64,000 bases of DNA from Sphingobacterium hotanense (GCF_008274825.1 NZ_CP030848.1:2666001-2730000), one strand, 5' to 3'; shown: positions 27,516 to 36,770, counted from the first letter of the stretch. Notes: a model not told the origin generated them from the sequence alone. Numbers and translations are program-made.

Positions 27516-27692
27516 CTAAAGCCCCAGATCCTTCATGATTTTCTTGCGAAGGCCCTCTCCAATCTCTTTGCTACCATGGTAAGGAATTGGATAGGTCTTC
27601 CCATCCTTCTCATAAATGTAATGAGATCCTCTGGTACGGATATGAATCCAGCCGTTTTTTCGCAATAGTCTGTGGAACTCGCTTGATTTCAT
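27516..27692 (-). CDS. hicA: HicA mRNA interferase toxin
   Basis: I use the ATG at 27692 (58 residues), because a longer frame upstream does not look like coding sequence. The protein has the double-stranded-RNA-binding fold of HicA: KSSEFHRLLRKNGW, then the catalytic His in RGSHYIY, and a basic C terminus. HicA cuts mRNA and halts growth until HicB binds it. The order toxin-antitoxin is the classical one. Confidence 0.92.
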   Translation of the reverse strand: MKSSEFHRLLRKNGWIHIRTRGSHYIYEKDGKTYPIPYHGSKEIGEGLRKKIMKDLGL

Positions 27693-27764
27693 AATGAAAA
27701 ATTCTAAAATGTGCCTGGATAATTTATGCCTTAAAACACCAATCACATCTCGAACTCCACAATA

Positions 27765-27786
27765 CAAAGGTAGTATATATACTACC
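27765..27786 (-). promoter_or_regulatory. hicAB promoter box overlapping a perfect palindrome
   Basis: GGTAGTATA/TATACTACC at 27769-27786 is a perfect 18-bp palindrome, extended with one mismatch to 26 bp. On the minus strand it overlaps a TACCTTTG -7 box (27765-27772). This is the expected position of the HicB operator. Confidence 0.65.
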
Positions 27787-27860
27787 ATTGTTGCAAATGT
27801 TTGTACAATTATATTGTCTATATATCTATTTTTAAGATATTTAATATAAAAAATACTATT

Positions 27861-28613
27861 ATGAGAAAAATAGGAACCAAAATCACCTATAAAGGGACAC
27901 CATTCAATCCAGATGGAGATCATAATATTGATTGGGGAAATGTGAATTCAGACGAAATGGATTATAACGAAGCTTTTGAAGATAAGCATTCCTTTTTTCT
28001 CAGATCTGAAAAAGGTATGCTATATGGATTAGACAAGCTTAAATTCAGGAAAAAAGGGTTCTTAATAATGGAACCAAATCCTGTTTCATTTTACTTTTCC
28101 ATAGCGAACGACACCGCTATGCAAATTCAAGATGCATATAGCAGGTTGGAAAACTTGTTATCAAAAAATGATAACAGTCCTAAATTATCAATAGCTTATA
28201 GCTATGTATTCAAAGTAACAAGTATATGTATTCTTTTTGCATATACTGCGTGTGATGCATTTCTAAATCAAATGATTCCTGAGTACAAAAAAATCAAAAT
28301 GGATGAGACAAATAAAGAATGGAGTAAACAGGAAATTGAACGGCTACCTTTTGAAAAAAAATTAAAAGCTGTCAGTATATATGCGAATAATTATTTTGAA
28401 AAAAAACATCCCATAAAATTAAAGAAACTTGGTCAGTTAAAAGACTTTAGAAATAGATTAATACATCTCAAAGAAGCAAAGCAGAACCCAATACTATCTT
28501 ATAATGACATATATCAAGACATTTTAGATACAGACCTTATAAAAACAGTTAAATATGTCAAAGATTTTATCAACTTCTATAAGCCTGGCTTAATTATTAA
28601 CTACCGTTATTAA
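27861..28613 (+). CDS. HEPN-like protein divergent from hicAB
   Basis: Starting at the ATG at 27861 the protein has 250 residues. It is AT-rich and has no signal peptide. Near the C terminus it has the sequence DFRNRLIHLK, where Arg197 and His202 form the R-x4-H motif of HEPN RNases, within helices typical of that fold. HEPN proteins occur as toxins and in phage defence, and also in non-defence roles. It shares the intergenic palindrome with hicA. It may be a second toxin or a defence gene, but the fold is read from one motif and the helical pattern. Confidence 0.55.
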   Translation: MRKIGTKITYKGTPFNPDGDHNIDWGNVNSDEMDYNEAFEDKHSFFLRSEKGMLYGLDKLKFRKKGFLIMEPNPVSFYFSIANDTAMQIQDAYSRLENLLSKNDNSPKLSIAYSYVFKVTSICILFAYTACDAFLNQMIPEYKKIKMDETNKEWSKQEIERLPFEKKLKAVSIYANNYFEKKHPIKLKKLGQLKDFRNRLIHLKEAKQNPILSYNDIYQDILDTDLIKTVKYVKDFINFYKPGLIINYRY

Positions 28614-28739
28614 ATAAAATGAATTACACATTTGTTTAATCTACTTAGTGATACTAAATGAAGAAAAGGTTCGCCTACGTTGTGCTTTTTATTTTCATAT
28701 TAAAAGCTAGATTAGATTTACAAATCAAGCATCTTTTCT

Positions 28740-31256
28740 TTATTTTCCACCCGTCGAAGTCTTTCTTTTAACAAATTTATACAGTTCAAACCACAGAACA
28801 GAAACACTCGCTATCGCAATGGACATCCCTAATTCAGAAGCATTCAAAGCCGTGACCTCAAAGAAACGGGCGAATGGTTGAATATATAAAATAGAAAAGA
28901 GTAGGATTAACGTCACTCCAATTACAATCGGGAATAATATATTTTTGTATTTAAAGCTTTCGAATACGCTATAATAGAAAGAACGGTTAACCAAGCTCAA
29001 CAAGATATTAGCAAAAATAAGCGTCGTGAAGACCATGGCTCTAGTGTTCTCTTCGGAACCTCCATTTTGAATAGCCCATTGATAAGCGAATAAGACGCCA
29101 GCGGTAATTGCCAGTCCTTGTATAATACTGATAGCAAGCTCTTTTATATTTAAAAACGTATCGCCTAAAGACCTTGGGGGCTTCTGCATAGTATTCTTTT
29201 CCATAGGTTCGCTCTCATAAACAATAGAGCATGTAGGCCCCATGACCAATTCCATAAAGATAACATGCACCGGGCTGAAGATTTGCGGATAGATCCAGCC
29301 CAGAAACAAGGGCAATGACACGGTCAATATGATTGGGATGTGAATCGATATGATATATTGTATTGCTTTCTTAATGTTAGCGTAAATGCGGCGTCCTGCG
29401 GCAATTCCGAGCACAAGCTTATCCAAATCATCATTGGTAATCACTAAGGCCGCTGCAGCCTTCGCGATCTCCGTTCCTTTGCTTCCCATGGCAACCCCAA
29501 TATGGGCGGCTTTAAGTGCCGGTCCATCATTGACACCGTCGCCCAGCATAGCGACCACCTCTCCTTTTTTCTTTAGCGCATTGATGACTGCAAGCTTTGC
29601 TTCTGGAAACATCCGTGTAAACAATACGGTCCGCTCTGCAACCGACATTAATTGCTCTTCCGAAAATGCGGCCAGGTCGCTCCCATTTAGTCCCTCAGCT
29701 GTATTGACGATACCTGCTTGGGCAGCAATACTAGCGGTGGTGTCTGCATTGTCGCCCGTAATCACCTTAACTTGTATGCCTGCGTCGTATATCTTCTTGA
29801 ACACATTTTCAATACCTTTCTTTGGCGGGTCATAAAACACGACGAAGCCTAGGAAATCAAATTCGAAGTCTTGTTGTTTTTCAGGGAAGTCATCCGTCGG
29901 GAAAACAGATTTCGCAACGCCTAGCACCCGAAAGCCTTCTTTTCCGAAAGCCTTGTATAATGCTCGTAGCTTATCCTTCTCGACCTCATCTAGCGATGAC
30001 ACCGCAAGGATAGCTTCTGGCGCTCCTTTTGCCGCTATGATACGAATACCATCATCATTGCGAAAAAGATGTGTCATCATGGGCGGCTTACCTTCTAATG
30101 GGTATTCATGAAAGAGCTCATATTGCTTCCGCTGATCGTCTCTGGTCGTCTTTTCGTAGACCTGATGCAACGTCTTCTCCATGGGATCAAAAGGCACTGG
30201 TTCGCTGCTCCACATCGCGTAATCAATCAATGTTGTAAGCTTCGGATTATCGAATTCAGTCTCAACGTAGATTTTGTTGGAACCATAATCATACAACTTG
30301 CTAAGATGCATGCTATTCTCCGTTATGGTGCCTGTTTTATCCGTGCAGATTACGGTTGTACTTCCTAGCGTTTCAACAACACTGCTCCTTTTGATGATCA
30401 CCCCTTCCCGCATCAATTTCCAAGCTCCCAGAGCCATAAATGTGGTAAAGGCGACGGGAATCTCTTCCGGCAGAACAGACATCGCCATCGTAAGCCCGTT
30501 TAATAAACTGGCAACGAAATTGTGAGACTGAAAGTAACTATATCCCCAGACTAGTAAAAAAATAAAAATGCCGGCTACGGCCATCCATTTCACGAACTGA
30601 CGGATTTGTATCTGCAATGGCGAGCTTTCTTCTTGAATGCTTGAAATGGACTCGCCAATCTTTCCGATCTTTGTATTCTTCCCGATTGCTTCGACTTCAA
30701 AAACTGCCAATCCGGATACGGAAATTGTTCCACTGTATATATGCTTATCCGCCGAATCCGCACTCTTGAACACCGAGAAGCTCTCGCCCGTCAAAGAGGC
30801 TTCGTTGACAGAGTAATCATTGCTATGGACAATCCGACCATCGGCATTGATCATCTTCCCCTCCTCCGTGATGCACAAATCACCAACGACGATTTCATGA
30901 CTTGGAATCTTCTCGACTTGCGAATTTCTGATAACAGTGCTTAGGGGTTCATTTAGTTTTTCAAGTTCCTCCAAAGCTTTCTTGCTCCGATTATCTTGAT
31001 AGAAGGAAATTCCCGATACAGCGACGATGGCGACGAACATAAATAAAGCCTCGCCATAATCTCCAACGAGCACATAGATGATAGAAATTGCGAACAACAA
31101 TATCAACATAGGCTCTTTGAGAATTTCCCATAGTATCGCCCAAGCTCCGCTATGTTCCGTTTCTATTTTATTAATGCCATACTTCTCACGGGATGTATTT
31201 ACTTCTGCTTCCGATAGCCCTTTGAGGTGCTTCGGTATATTATAATTGGTCATCAA
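28740..31256 (-). CDS. P-type cation-transporting ATPase (P2-like)
   Basis: The 838-residue membrane pump has the actuator loop TGES at 156-159, the phosphorylated Asp306 in DKTGT, the nucleotide-binding region (KGAPEAI), the hinge GDGVNDGPALKAA and about ten membrane segments. The intramembrane motif is PEEIP at 263-267, as in bacterial calcium/manganese-like P2 pumps, rather than CPC of heavy-metal pumps. The transported ion cannot be fixed from sequence; calcium is a guess. Confidence 0.9.
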   Translation of the reverse strand: MMTNYNIPKHLKGLSEAEVNTSREKYGINKIETEHSGAWAILWEILKEPMLILLFAISIIYVLVGDYGEALFMFVAIVAVSGISFYQDNRSKKALEELEKLNEPLSTVIRNSQVEKIPSHEIVVGDLCITEEGKMINADGRIVHSNDYSVNEASLTGESFSVFKSADSADKHIYSGTISVSGLAVFEVEAIGKNTKIGKIGESISSIQEESSPLQIQIRQFVKWMAVAGIFIFLLVWGYSYFQSHNFVASLLNGLTMAMSVLPEEIPVAFTTFMALGAWKLMREGVIIKRSSVVETLGSTTVICTDKTGTITENSMHLSKLYDYGSNKIYVETEFDNPKLTTLIDYAMWSSEPVPFDPMEKTLHQVYEKTTRDDQRKQYELFHEYPLEGKPPMMTHLFRNDDGIRIIAAKGAPEAILAVSSLDEVEKDKLRALYKAFGKEGFRVLGVAKSVFPTDDFPEKQQDFEFDFLGFVVFYDPPKKGIENVFKKIYDAGIQVKVITGDNADTTASIAAQAGIVNTAEGLNGSDLAAFSEEQLMSVAERTVLFTRMFPEAKLAVINALKKKGEVVAMLGDGVNDGPALKAAHIGVAMGSKGTEIAKAAAALVITNDDLDKLVLGIAAGRRIYANIKKAIQYIISIHIPIILTVSLPLFLGWIYPQIFSPVHVIFMELVMGPTCSIVYESEPMEKNTMQKPPRSLGDTFLNIKELAISIIQGLAITAGVLFAYQWAIQNGGSEENTRAMVFTTLIFANILLSLVNRSFYYSVFESFKYKNILFPIVIGVTLILLFSILYIQPFARFFEVTALNASELGMSIAIASVSVLWFELYKFVKRKTSTGGK

Positions 31257-31464
31257 TTGTTGTTTTTCAGATAGATTTGGTTTGCTGATAAAATGAAGCC
31301 GAAAGTTTTCCCGCTTTCTCTATTTTACAGATAGATAAGTTACGAAAAGTAATCGAATTGGATTGGTTTGAAGTGTTGAATTCGAAGAATTAACGCTTAT
31401 CCATAGCAAATTACGGAAGTTTTGAGAGGGATTTTATGATTTTCATCACTTCTTAGAAAAGAAA

Positions 31465-31492
31465 AGCCCCATCACAATGCTGTGATGGGGCT
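31465..31492 (-). terminator. Terminator of rpsU
   Basis: A 12-bp stem AGCCCCATCACA/TGTGATGGGGCT (31465-31476 with 31481-31492) with a 4-nt loop. On the minus strand TTTTCTTTTC follows. Confidence 0.9.
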
Positions 31493-31528
31493 GATATCTT
31501 TTAGAAGGCGTTCTTAGGCGCCGTTCAA

Positions 31529-31720
31529 TTACGCGTTGTCTTGGTTTAAAGATTGCTTGTAGATAGCTTTCTTAACTTGGATACGACGAGCTACAGATTT
31601 CTTCTCATAAGCCTGACGAGAACGAAGTTCTCTTAAAACACCAGTCTTCTCGAATTTCTTCTTGAAACGTTTTAATGCTCTATCTAAAGATTCACCTTCT
31701 TTAACATTTACAATAATCAT
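31529..31720 (-). CDS. rpsU: 30S ribosomal protein S21
   Basis: The start [19 protein letters not shown] at 31720 gives the usual 63-residue bS21, with its basic [13 protein letters not shown]-terminal part. A longer frame upstream is not used, because a strong Shine-Dalgarno sequence points to this ATG. In Bacteroidota, bS21 helps hide the anti-Shine-Dalgarno end of 16S rRNA, and rpsU is one of the few mRNAs keeping a strong Shine-Dalgarno sequence, which suggests feedback control. Confidence 0.96.
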   Translation of the reverse strand: MIIVNVKEGESLDRALKRFKKKFEKTGVLRELRSRQAYEKKSVARRIQVKKAIYKQSLNQDNA

Positions 31721-31732
31721 AGCTTTTATATA

Positions 31733-31740
31733 CCTCCTTT
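31733..31740 (-). promoter_or_regulatory. Strong Shine-Dalgarno sequence of rpsU
   Basis: The minus strand reads AAAGGAGG, 12 nt before the rpsU ATG. Most other genes in the window lack such a sequence, so this is a deliberate exception. Confidence 0.85.
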
Positions 31741-31761
31741 CGTCGTAAAATTCTTGGTGTG

Positions 31762-31793
31762 CAAAAGTAAACAAAACAAAGCGGTTTCGCAAA
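31762..31793 (-). promoter_or_regulatory. rpsU promoter
   Basis: On the minus strand TTTG (31790-31793), a 20-bp spacer and TACTTTTG (31762-31769) fit the Bacteroidota consensus. The promoter lies right at the end of the HAD phosphatase gene. Confidence 0.6.
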
Positions 31794-32432
31794 TTAATTT
31801 TCGAGGAGCTTGTATTCCTCCACTATTGCTTCAAGCGGATGCTCCGCTGTGCATAGAGCGGTGTGGATGCCTAATGTCTTTGCAGCTTCTAAGTGTTGTG
31901 GGCTATCATCAATGAATAATGTTTCTGCGGGGTTGAGGTTATTTTCTTTCAACACGAGTTCAAAGATGGCTAAATCTGGTTTACGCAGTCCCGCAAGGTG
32001 CGAATAGTAAGTCTTTTCAAAAAATTGATCGTTGCTGTCTACGCGGTAACGATCTTTGATATGCTGCATACAGTATGCATAATGCAATTCGTTATTATTG
32101 CTTAAAAGGAACATACGGTTATGCTTCTTCAACTCCTCTAATACCTCATGTTTTCCCTCCGGAACACCAATCAATAATGAATTCCACGCGTCGTCTATCT
32201 GTTGGTCTGTTAAGTTCGGCCGATTGGCTTTTACCCTCACCCCTTCTCTAAATTCCGCCGCAGAGATCTCTCCCTTATCGAACTCGTCGAATAGGCTGTC
32301 TTGTCCGCGATGTCCAAAAAAGTCGTTCACATTGGTGATACCCAGCGCACTAAAGGATTCACTTACTTTTTTGAAGTCAATCATAAAGATGACATTCCCA
32401 TAATCCAGGATAACATTTTTAATATTTTGCAT
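31794..32432 (-). CDS. HAD-family phosphatase (HAD-IA type)
   Basis: With the ATG at 32432 the protein has 212 residues. The first HAD motif is ILDYGNVIF with the nucleophile Asp but Gly-Asn where most have xDGT, a known variant. Motif II is LLSNNNELH, and motif [20 protein letters not shown] with [12 protein letters not shown] is complete. It probably dephosphorylates a sugar phosphate or nucleotide, substrate unknown. Confidence 0.9.
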   Translation of the reverse strand: MQNIKNVILDYGNVIFMIDFKKVSESFSALGITNVNDFFGHRGQDSLFDEFDKGEISAAEFREGVRVKANRPNLTDQQIDDAWNSLLIGVPEGKHEVLEELKKHNRMFLLSNNNELHYAYCMQHIKDRYRVDSNDQFFEKTYYSHLAGLRKPDLAIFELVLKENNLNPAETLFIDDSPQHLEAAKTLGIHTALCTAEHPLEAIVEEYKLLEN

Positions 32433-32518
32433 ACAAAAATTTTGTTTTCTCGTCTCAAATATCGATAATTGCATCGTCAAAACCGGAATTATCGTTCTCT
32501 TTTTTGATAACAAAAACT

Positions 32519-32592
32519 GCGCCTATAGCTCAGTCGGTTAGAGTAGAAGACTCATAATCTTTTGGTCCCTGGTTCGAGCCCAGGTGGGCGCA
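32519..32592 (+). tRNA. tRNA with CAT anticodon (Met, or Ile2 after lysidine change)
   Basis: Acceptor GCGCCTA/TGGGCGC, anticodon stem GAAGA/TCTTT with loop CTCATAA. Elongator tRNA-Met is the simplest reading, but a CAT anticodon also serves tRNA-Ile2. Both the D stem and the anticodon stem contain a G-U pair. Confidence 0.88.
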
Positions 32593-32598
32593 CAAATC

Positions 32599-32637
32599 TA
32601 AAAGTCGTTTTTCTGAATAGAAAAAACGACTTTTTTC
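32599..32637 (+). terminator. Terminator after the CAT tRNA
   Basis: Stem AAAAGTCGTTTTT/AAAAACGACTTTT (32600-32612 with 32622-32634) followed by T. Confidence 0.85.
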
Positions 32638-32670
32638 GTTTCAAAGGGCATCTTTGAATCATTTGTCCTT

Positions 32671-33192
32671 CACTTTTCAAGGGCCGAAAAGGCGCTGATG
32701 ATGATACAGAAACTCTATAAAATTGAACGTAGAGTTAAAGGAGAGAAACTTTCTGCCGACAATAACAAGGAGCTACGCCTCAAAGAATCTTTGGAAATCA
32801 TCAACGGCATGGGCAAATGGATATTTGAATAGATCAAGAACACCCTGCCAAAAAGCCAGATAGGAAAAGCCATGACCTATGCCACTGCACGATGGGATGC
32901 GCTGTCCGCATATCTAAACGATGGAAATCTGCAGATTGATAATTATCTCGTTGAGAACGCGATCAGACCAGTGGCCCTGGGGCGTAAGAACTATCTTTTT
33001 GCAGGCAACCATGAGGCCGCACAGCGCTCGACAATAATCTATTCGTTCTTCGCTATCTGCAAAAAGCATGAGGTGAACCCATTCCAATGGTTAATACATA
33101 CTTTGCTCAACATATCCTCCATAAACCACATGAATCTAAAAAATCTTTATCCGCAGAGCTATAAGCAAATTATCGACAAATCAAACATGTAG
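32671..33192 (+). pseudogene. IS66-family transposase, C-terminal remnant with an in-frame stop
   Basis: One frame matches the C-terminal part of IS66 TnpC (EKALMMIQKLYKIERR, then DALSAYLNDGNLQIDNYLVENAIRPVALGRKN split by normal spacing, NYLFAGNHEAAQRS). A TAG stop at 32830-32832 breaks it, and no N-terminal part or inverted repeats are seen. It starts right after the tRNA terminator and marks the edge of the accessory island. Confidence 0.85.
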
Positions 33193-33389
33193 TTCGTCGG
33201 TCGGATACTTTTTCTTCGAGAATCGGTTTGAATTTCCTTGCAGAAATCATCGACTTTAACATAAATTTCTATAACTTAATCTCTTAACATGGGGCTTGAT
33301 TTATATTTGTAATAAACTGATTTCTAAAACTTTACATACAAAAACCAAGCCTTTTTTATGTTTTACTCAATCATTTTTAATCTTTTTCT

Positions 33390-33647
33390 TTATCCCGAAC
33401 TCACGTTAATACATTCTGAAGCCGAATAAGAAAATCTAACTTGGTCTGCCCAAGAAACTAAAGTGGGAGTCGGGAAGTCATAATTCTTACGAAACACTCT
33501 TTTCTTTTGATATCCATCCCTTAATGCTTGATATTCATAAAACTCTTCTTTATGTATCTGCTTATTCTTGTTAAACCATTTCTTTGACACGATGTTACCG
33601 ACAAAGCCCTCCGAAAAGTTGCTGTATGGTTCAAAATTGAAACTCCA
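33390..33647 (-). pseudogene. Start-less open frame, probable orphan toxin tail
   Basis: An open frame begins directly after a TAA that overlaps the end of the preceding gene, contains no usable ATG until MSKKW-type codons do not occur upstream, and runs 85 residues to a stop at 33390. The composition is normal for a folded tail (NFSEGFVGNIVSKKWF, KNYDFPTPTLVSWADQ). No immunity gene follows before the IS66 remnant, so the cassette seems cut off. I cannot name the family. Confidence 0.4.
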
Positions 33648-33650
33648 TTA

Positions 33651-34292
33651 TTATCTGAGCCTCTGTTTAAAAACATCTACTATCGTTTGATTGAGTAAGA
33701 TCACTTCCAAAGGATCATGAGTGATTTTATATACAAGTTTCTTATTATCTATCCCAATAAAGTCGCCATCTTCTAAATCTTTTATATGAAAATATTCTTT
33801 GTTATTTACATAGACGGAATAAACGTCTGAAGAATTTAAAGTCGTCTTTTCTTCTTCATTAAGCATATCTGCAATTCGGTTATAATCCGACTCTCCAATT
33901 ATTTCTGTCCTGAAACCGGAAGCATTAATTCTTGTAAAGTCGATTTTAGATTTTTTATCCCCTTCAAATAAATAACCAATTATTACACCACTTGACACAT
34001 AAATAGCATAATCTAAAAAGGTCGATGTAAGGTTATCATATACCTTAATGCTTGTTAGTTTATAACTCTTTTTGTTTTCATTGTAATACTTTTTGTAAAC
34101 ATCAAAATTGAATCCAAAAGAGACATAACCAGGTATATCGCTCGCATCCCGTAAAACTCTCCTAATCAACCCATCATCTAATTGGCGAACTAATATTAAA
34201 TATTGTTTGGGAAGGTTAGTTATCACTTTTTTAAGCAAAAGAAGTTCCCATTCTTCTATCTTCGTCCTTTTAAAGAATTTAAATATGTCCAT
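33651..34292 (-). CDS. Putative immunity protein following a toxin tip
   Basis: With the ATG at 34292 the protein has 213 residues, cytoplasmic, rich in Asp, Lys and Tyr, with no signal peptide. I do not recognise the family. Its place, 6 bp after the end of a toxin-tip-like frame on the same strand, is what suggests immunity. AT-rich like the rest of the island. Confidence 0.55.
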   Translation of the reverse strand: MDIFKFFKRTKIEEWELLLLKKVITNLPKQYLILVRQLDDGLIRRVLRDASDIPGYVSFGFNFDVYKKYYNENKKSYKLTSIKVYDNLTSTFLDYAIYVSSGVIIGYLFEGDKKSKIDFTRINASGFRTEIIGESDYNRIADMLNEEEKTTLNSSDVYSVYVNNKEYFHIKDLEDGDFIGIDNKKLVYKITHDPLEVILLNQTIVDVFKQRLR

Positions 34293-34298
34293 CAATTT

Positions 34299-34793
34299 CT
34301 AAAATTTAGTAAGCCAATTATATTTACCGAACCAACTAACATCTGATTTAAAGCCTTGCCTTAAAAACCTATAACGGTAAGCATCAATTAACGAGTGTTG
34401 TACAGTATTAACTTTCCAGACGTTTACTTGGTTATTTACTAACCAATTTGGAAGATTATAAGCTCTTTGCATTCTTTGGGTGATAAAAACATGATGGAAC
34501 TCCGTACTTATTCTTTGTATTCCGGTTGAAGTTGGAATCTCTGTTAATGTTCGTGTCCCCACATGTAACTTCTTAAATTGTGTAAAAGTATATCCTCCTT
34601 TAAGAAATCTTGAACCTAATAATTTTAATCCCAGATAAGAAACCGAATTAGCTATTACTTTTCCGCCAATGAAATAGGTTTCTGGGTAGAACCCCTCTAA
34701 TGCTCCGCTATTTAATTGCTGCTGTTTGAACCATCTACCTGGTGCTACCCTTGCGCCACCTTCTTCGTTGTACGCAATATTTTGTCCTTTTTT
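34299..34793 (-). pseudogene. Orphan polymorphic-toxin C-terminal tip without a start
   Basis: The open frame of 164 codons follows a TAA at 34794-34796 in an A-rich run and has no good start before a GTG at 34562. The part NEEGGARVAPGRWFKQQQLN, then GALEGFYPETYFIGGK, is the linker style seen ahead of toxin domains in Bacteroidota Rhs-like proteins. The end (TEFHHVFITQRMQRA, PNWLVNNQVNVWKVN) looks like an HNH/EndoU-size toxin domain with a conserved His pair. Upstream of the stop the same frame continues (LLGMISQQRLEE), so this is a relic that has lost the N-terminal protein. Confidence 0.6.
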
Positions 34794-34873
34794 TTATTCT
34801 TCCAAACGCTGTTGTGAAATCATGCCAAGAAGTCTGAATTTCAAATCTGATTTGGTAAAAAGCCGATGGACGC

Positions 34874-35308
34874 TCAATATTTTTCAAATTCAACATTCAC
34901 AAAGTTTTCAAGAATGTTTTTTATGAAGCTCTCGTCCGACGTTTCAATTAACCAATAAGAACTATCCAAAAGTTCAATTCGATATTGTACAATGGGCTCA
35001 ATATTAATTTGATTTTCGTAACAAGTCTGTATATTTTGTACATTCTCATCACCGATCAATAGTAGGTTTATAAATTGTAATTTTTCCTTTGAAAGCTCAA
35101 TCAGACCAGCTAAATCAATAAGTTTAGGAGTATTCGATTTGTTCACTTCTTGTTCAAATTCAATAATTGAGTGGTTTCGTAAATTTCCAAATCCTTCAAC
35201 CCAGACCAAGCACCAACAAATGTTTTCCTTTAGAGATAAAAAATTTAAAATATCCAAAAGATTAACTTCTAATATATCAGTTCCATCACTTACTTTTATT
35301 CTTTTCAT
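34874..35308 (-). CDS. Putative cytoplasmic immunity protein
   Basis: This 144-residue acidic protein has no signal peptide and is rich in Leu, Ile and Glu, as many immunity proteins are. It follows a His-rich tail fragment (35367-35465) by 58 bp. The family is not recognised. Function is inferred from place only. Confidence 0.5.
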   Translation of the reverse strand: MKRIKVSDGTDILEVNLLDILNFLSLKENICWCLVWVEGFGNLRNHSIIEFEQEVNKSNTPKLIDLAGLIELSKEKLQFINLLLIGDENVQNIQTCYENQINIEPIVQYRIELLDSSYWLIETSDESFIKNILENFVNVEFEKY

Positions 35309-35366
35309 CTTTTATTGGATTAATCACGTTAAGATAAAATTTATATATAAACGGTTGGGCTTCCCA

Positions 35367-35465
35367 TCATTGTTTAGTGCCTCCTATTTTAATTGGTATA
35401 TAATTGTGCTCGTGAGGATTCGCATGATCTTTTCTTTCATGATCTGTGTGATTAATTACTAGGGT
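35367..35465 (-). pseudogene. His-rich toxin tail fragment
   Basis: A 32-codon open frame without a start reads NHTDHERKDHANPHEHNYIP near its middle and stops at 35367. Runs of HTDH and NPHxH close to the C terminus are frequent in Rhs-type toxin tips of Bacteroidota. It lies just before the putative immunity gene at 34874-35308. Confidence 0.4.
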
Positions 35466-35679
35466 TTAAGCTAAATGCCCACAAATTATAAGGCTTTTTA
35501 TTTATCGAACAAGATTTCTTAGAAATGATTTCATCTACTTTCCTAAAAGACCGTGAAGAACCACAACCCAACTCTTCTGAAATAGTAACTGGAGAAAACA
35601 CATCGGATGATATTATCAATTCGCAATGCGTTCTATATAAAATAATTCTCTTCCATGATGTATTACCGCAAATAATCAA
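35452..35679 (-). pseudogene. Truncated DUF4279-like immunity fragment
   Basis: The last 55 of 75 residues resemble the start of DUF4279 proteins, which occur as immunity proteins: CELIISSDVFSPVTISEELG followed by RSFRKVDEI and LWAFSL. The rest of the domain is missing. It overlaps the start of the His-rich tail and is probably a leftover of a former immunity gene. Confidence 0.35.
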
Positions 35680-35753
35680 ATAAGTTACCTATGAATTGAC
35701 TTGTCTTTGGACTAACCAGTGTCTGTCTTATATCTAATGTCTAAACTTAGCCC

Positions 35754-35993
35754 TTAACCCTTCTTCAAACTTTCTTTCTCTATTTTCCCTTGTTCTTTTA
35801 TTAAATTCAATGCCTTTAATGTAGATTTGCTAAGAGTATTCTTGTAATGCAGGCCTTTACTCATTAGCTGACCGATCTCATTATTGCACATCCGGCTCTG
35901 TAAAATAGAATCTCGAGCATTAATCTTTTTATGGGTATCCAATAACCGACGGACATGGTCGTGCGTATTTCGGGTCAATATTCTCTTAAGCAC
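35754..35993 (-). CDS. Small basic protein, possible toxin tail
   Basis: A 79-residue, Lys-rich, mostly helical frame that begins with GTG 4 bp after the TM immunity gene. It may be the C terminus of another toxin, since it precedes the DUF4279 fragment. It has no recognised family, and no ATG serves as a start near its beginning. Confidence 0.35.
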   Translation of the reverse strand: MLKRILTRNTHDHVRRLLDTHKKINARDSILQSRMCNNEIGQLMSKGLHYKNTLSKSTLKALNLIKEQGKIEKESLKKG

Positions 35994-35997
35994 AGTC

Positions 35998-36396
35998 CTA
36001 TTTAAGCTTTTTCTTTAGAAGTCTATTCCATGGAACAACTGAAAGGAGTAAAAGAAATGAGAAAAGAAACAGCCTAAAGCTAACTTTCGCAAGTCCATCT
36101 TGCTTATAAAAATAATCGTGTGTATCGTTATAGACTAATTTGATTTCAGCACCAACCGGATATTTTAAGCATTCTCCGTTCGCCATTCTGACAGAGTATT
36201 GATCTCCGTTATATTTTATATTGATTGAAGAGCTTCCTTTTGAAGCTCGACAATACTGCTCTACAACTACAAAACTCTGAGGAACAACCTTCTCCATCTT
36301 AACATCTTCTCTGTAAAAATACAGATTACAAGCAACACCAATAGCGAGGATACCAATAAGGAAAGGTCTTATTTTCGAATAACTCAAATAACTCAT
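35998..36396 (-). CDS. Membrane immunity-like protein, coupled by ATGA
   Basis: The 132-residue protein has a membrane segment at about 9-28 and another at about 105-122, with a small soluble part between. Its ATG overlaps the stop of the toxin-tip frame ahead (ATGA at 36393-36396). Membrane-bound immunity suggests a toxin acting at or beyond the inner membrane. Family not recognised. Confidence 0.6.
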   Translation of the reverse strand: MSYLSYSKIRPFLIGILAIGVACNLYFYREDVKMEKVVPQSFVVVEQYCRASKGSSSINIKYNGDQYSVRMANGECLKYPVGAEIKLVYNDTHDYFYKQDGLAKVSFRLFLFSFLLLLSVVPWNRLLKKKLK

Positions 36397-36770
36397 TCTA
36401 CAATTGTTGGTGTTCCTACCTCGATAATTGGTCTTAGGCTCGGGGGGATGTTAAAGTACAAATCCAATTGCTGTAAAGCCTCCGCTCCACCACTTTTATA
36501 TGCATCATTTACTGTTTTAACTCCCATATATACCCTAGTATAACTACTGCTCTGCTTAGAATATTCTTCAAATTTGGAGCGATTACGTTTCTGAGTATTT
36601 TTCTTGCGATGGCTGTCACTTGCCATTCTACGCCTATATTTTTCAGCTTTATTCGCACTAATATTCATCTTTTTAAGCAATTTTTTCTCGAGTTTATCAA
36701 CGTATTTAAGCGGAATATTTTCTCTGTCAAGGAACCAATTGATATCCTTCTTCTCCCTTTCCCGCTTTAT
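36393..36770 (-). pseudogene. Start-less toxin-tip frame (Lys/Arg-rich)
   Basis: The open frame begins after a TAA at 36771-36773 and reads KREREKKDINWFLDRENIP, a basic stretch KKMNISANKAEKYRRR, and then a C-terminal tail ending near IEVGTPTIVE. A TTG start exists at 36680, but the frame is clearly continuous before it. It is followed with an ATGA overlap by a membrane immunity-like gene, hence the call. Toxin family unknown. Confidence 0.45.

Noticed and set aside
27801..27860. A longer start for the HEPN-like gene at 27801
   Set aside because: The added 20 residues come from AT-rich promoter sequence, and the ATG at 27861 gives a better N terminus.
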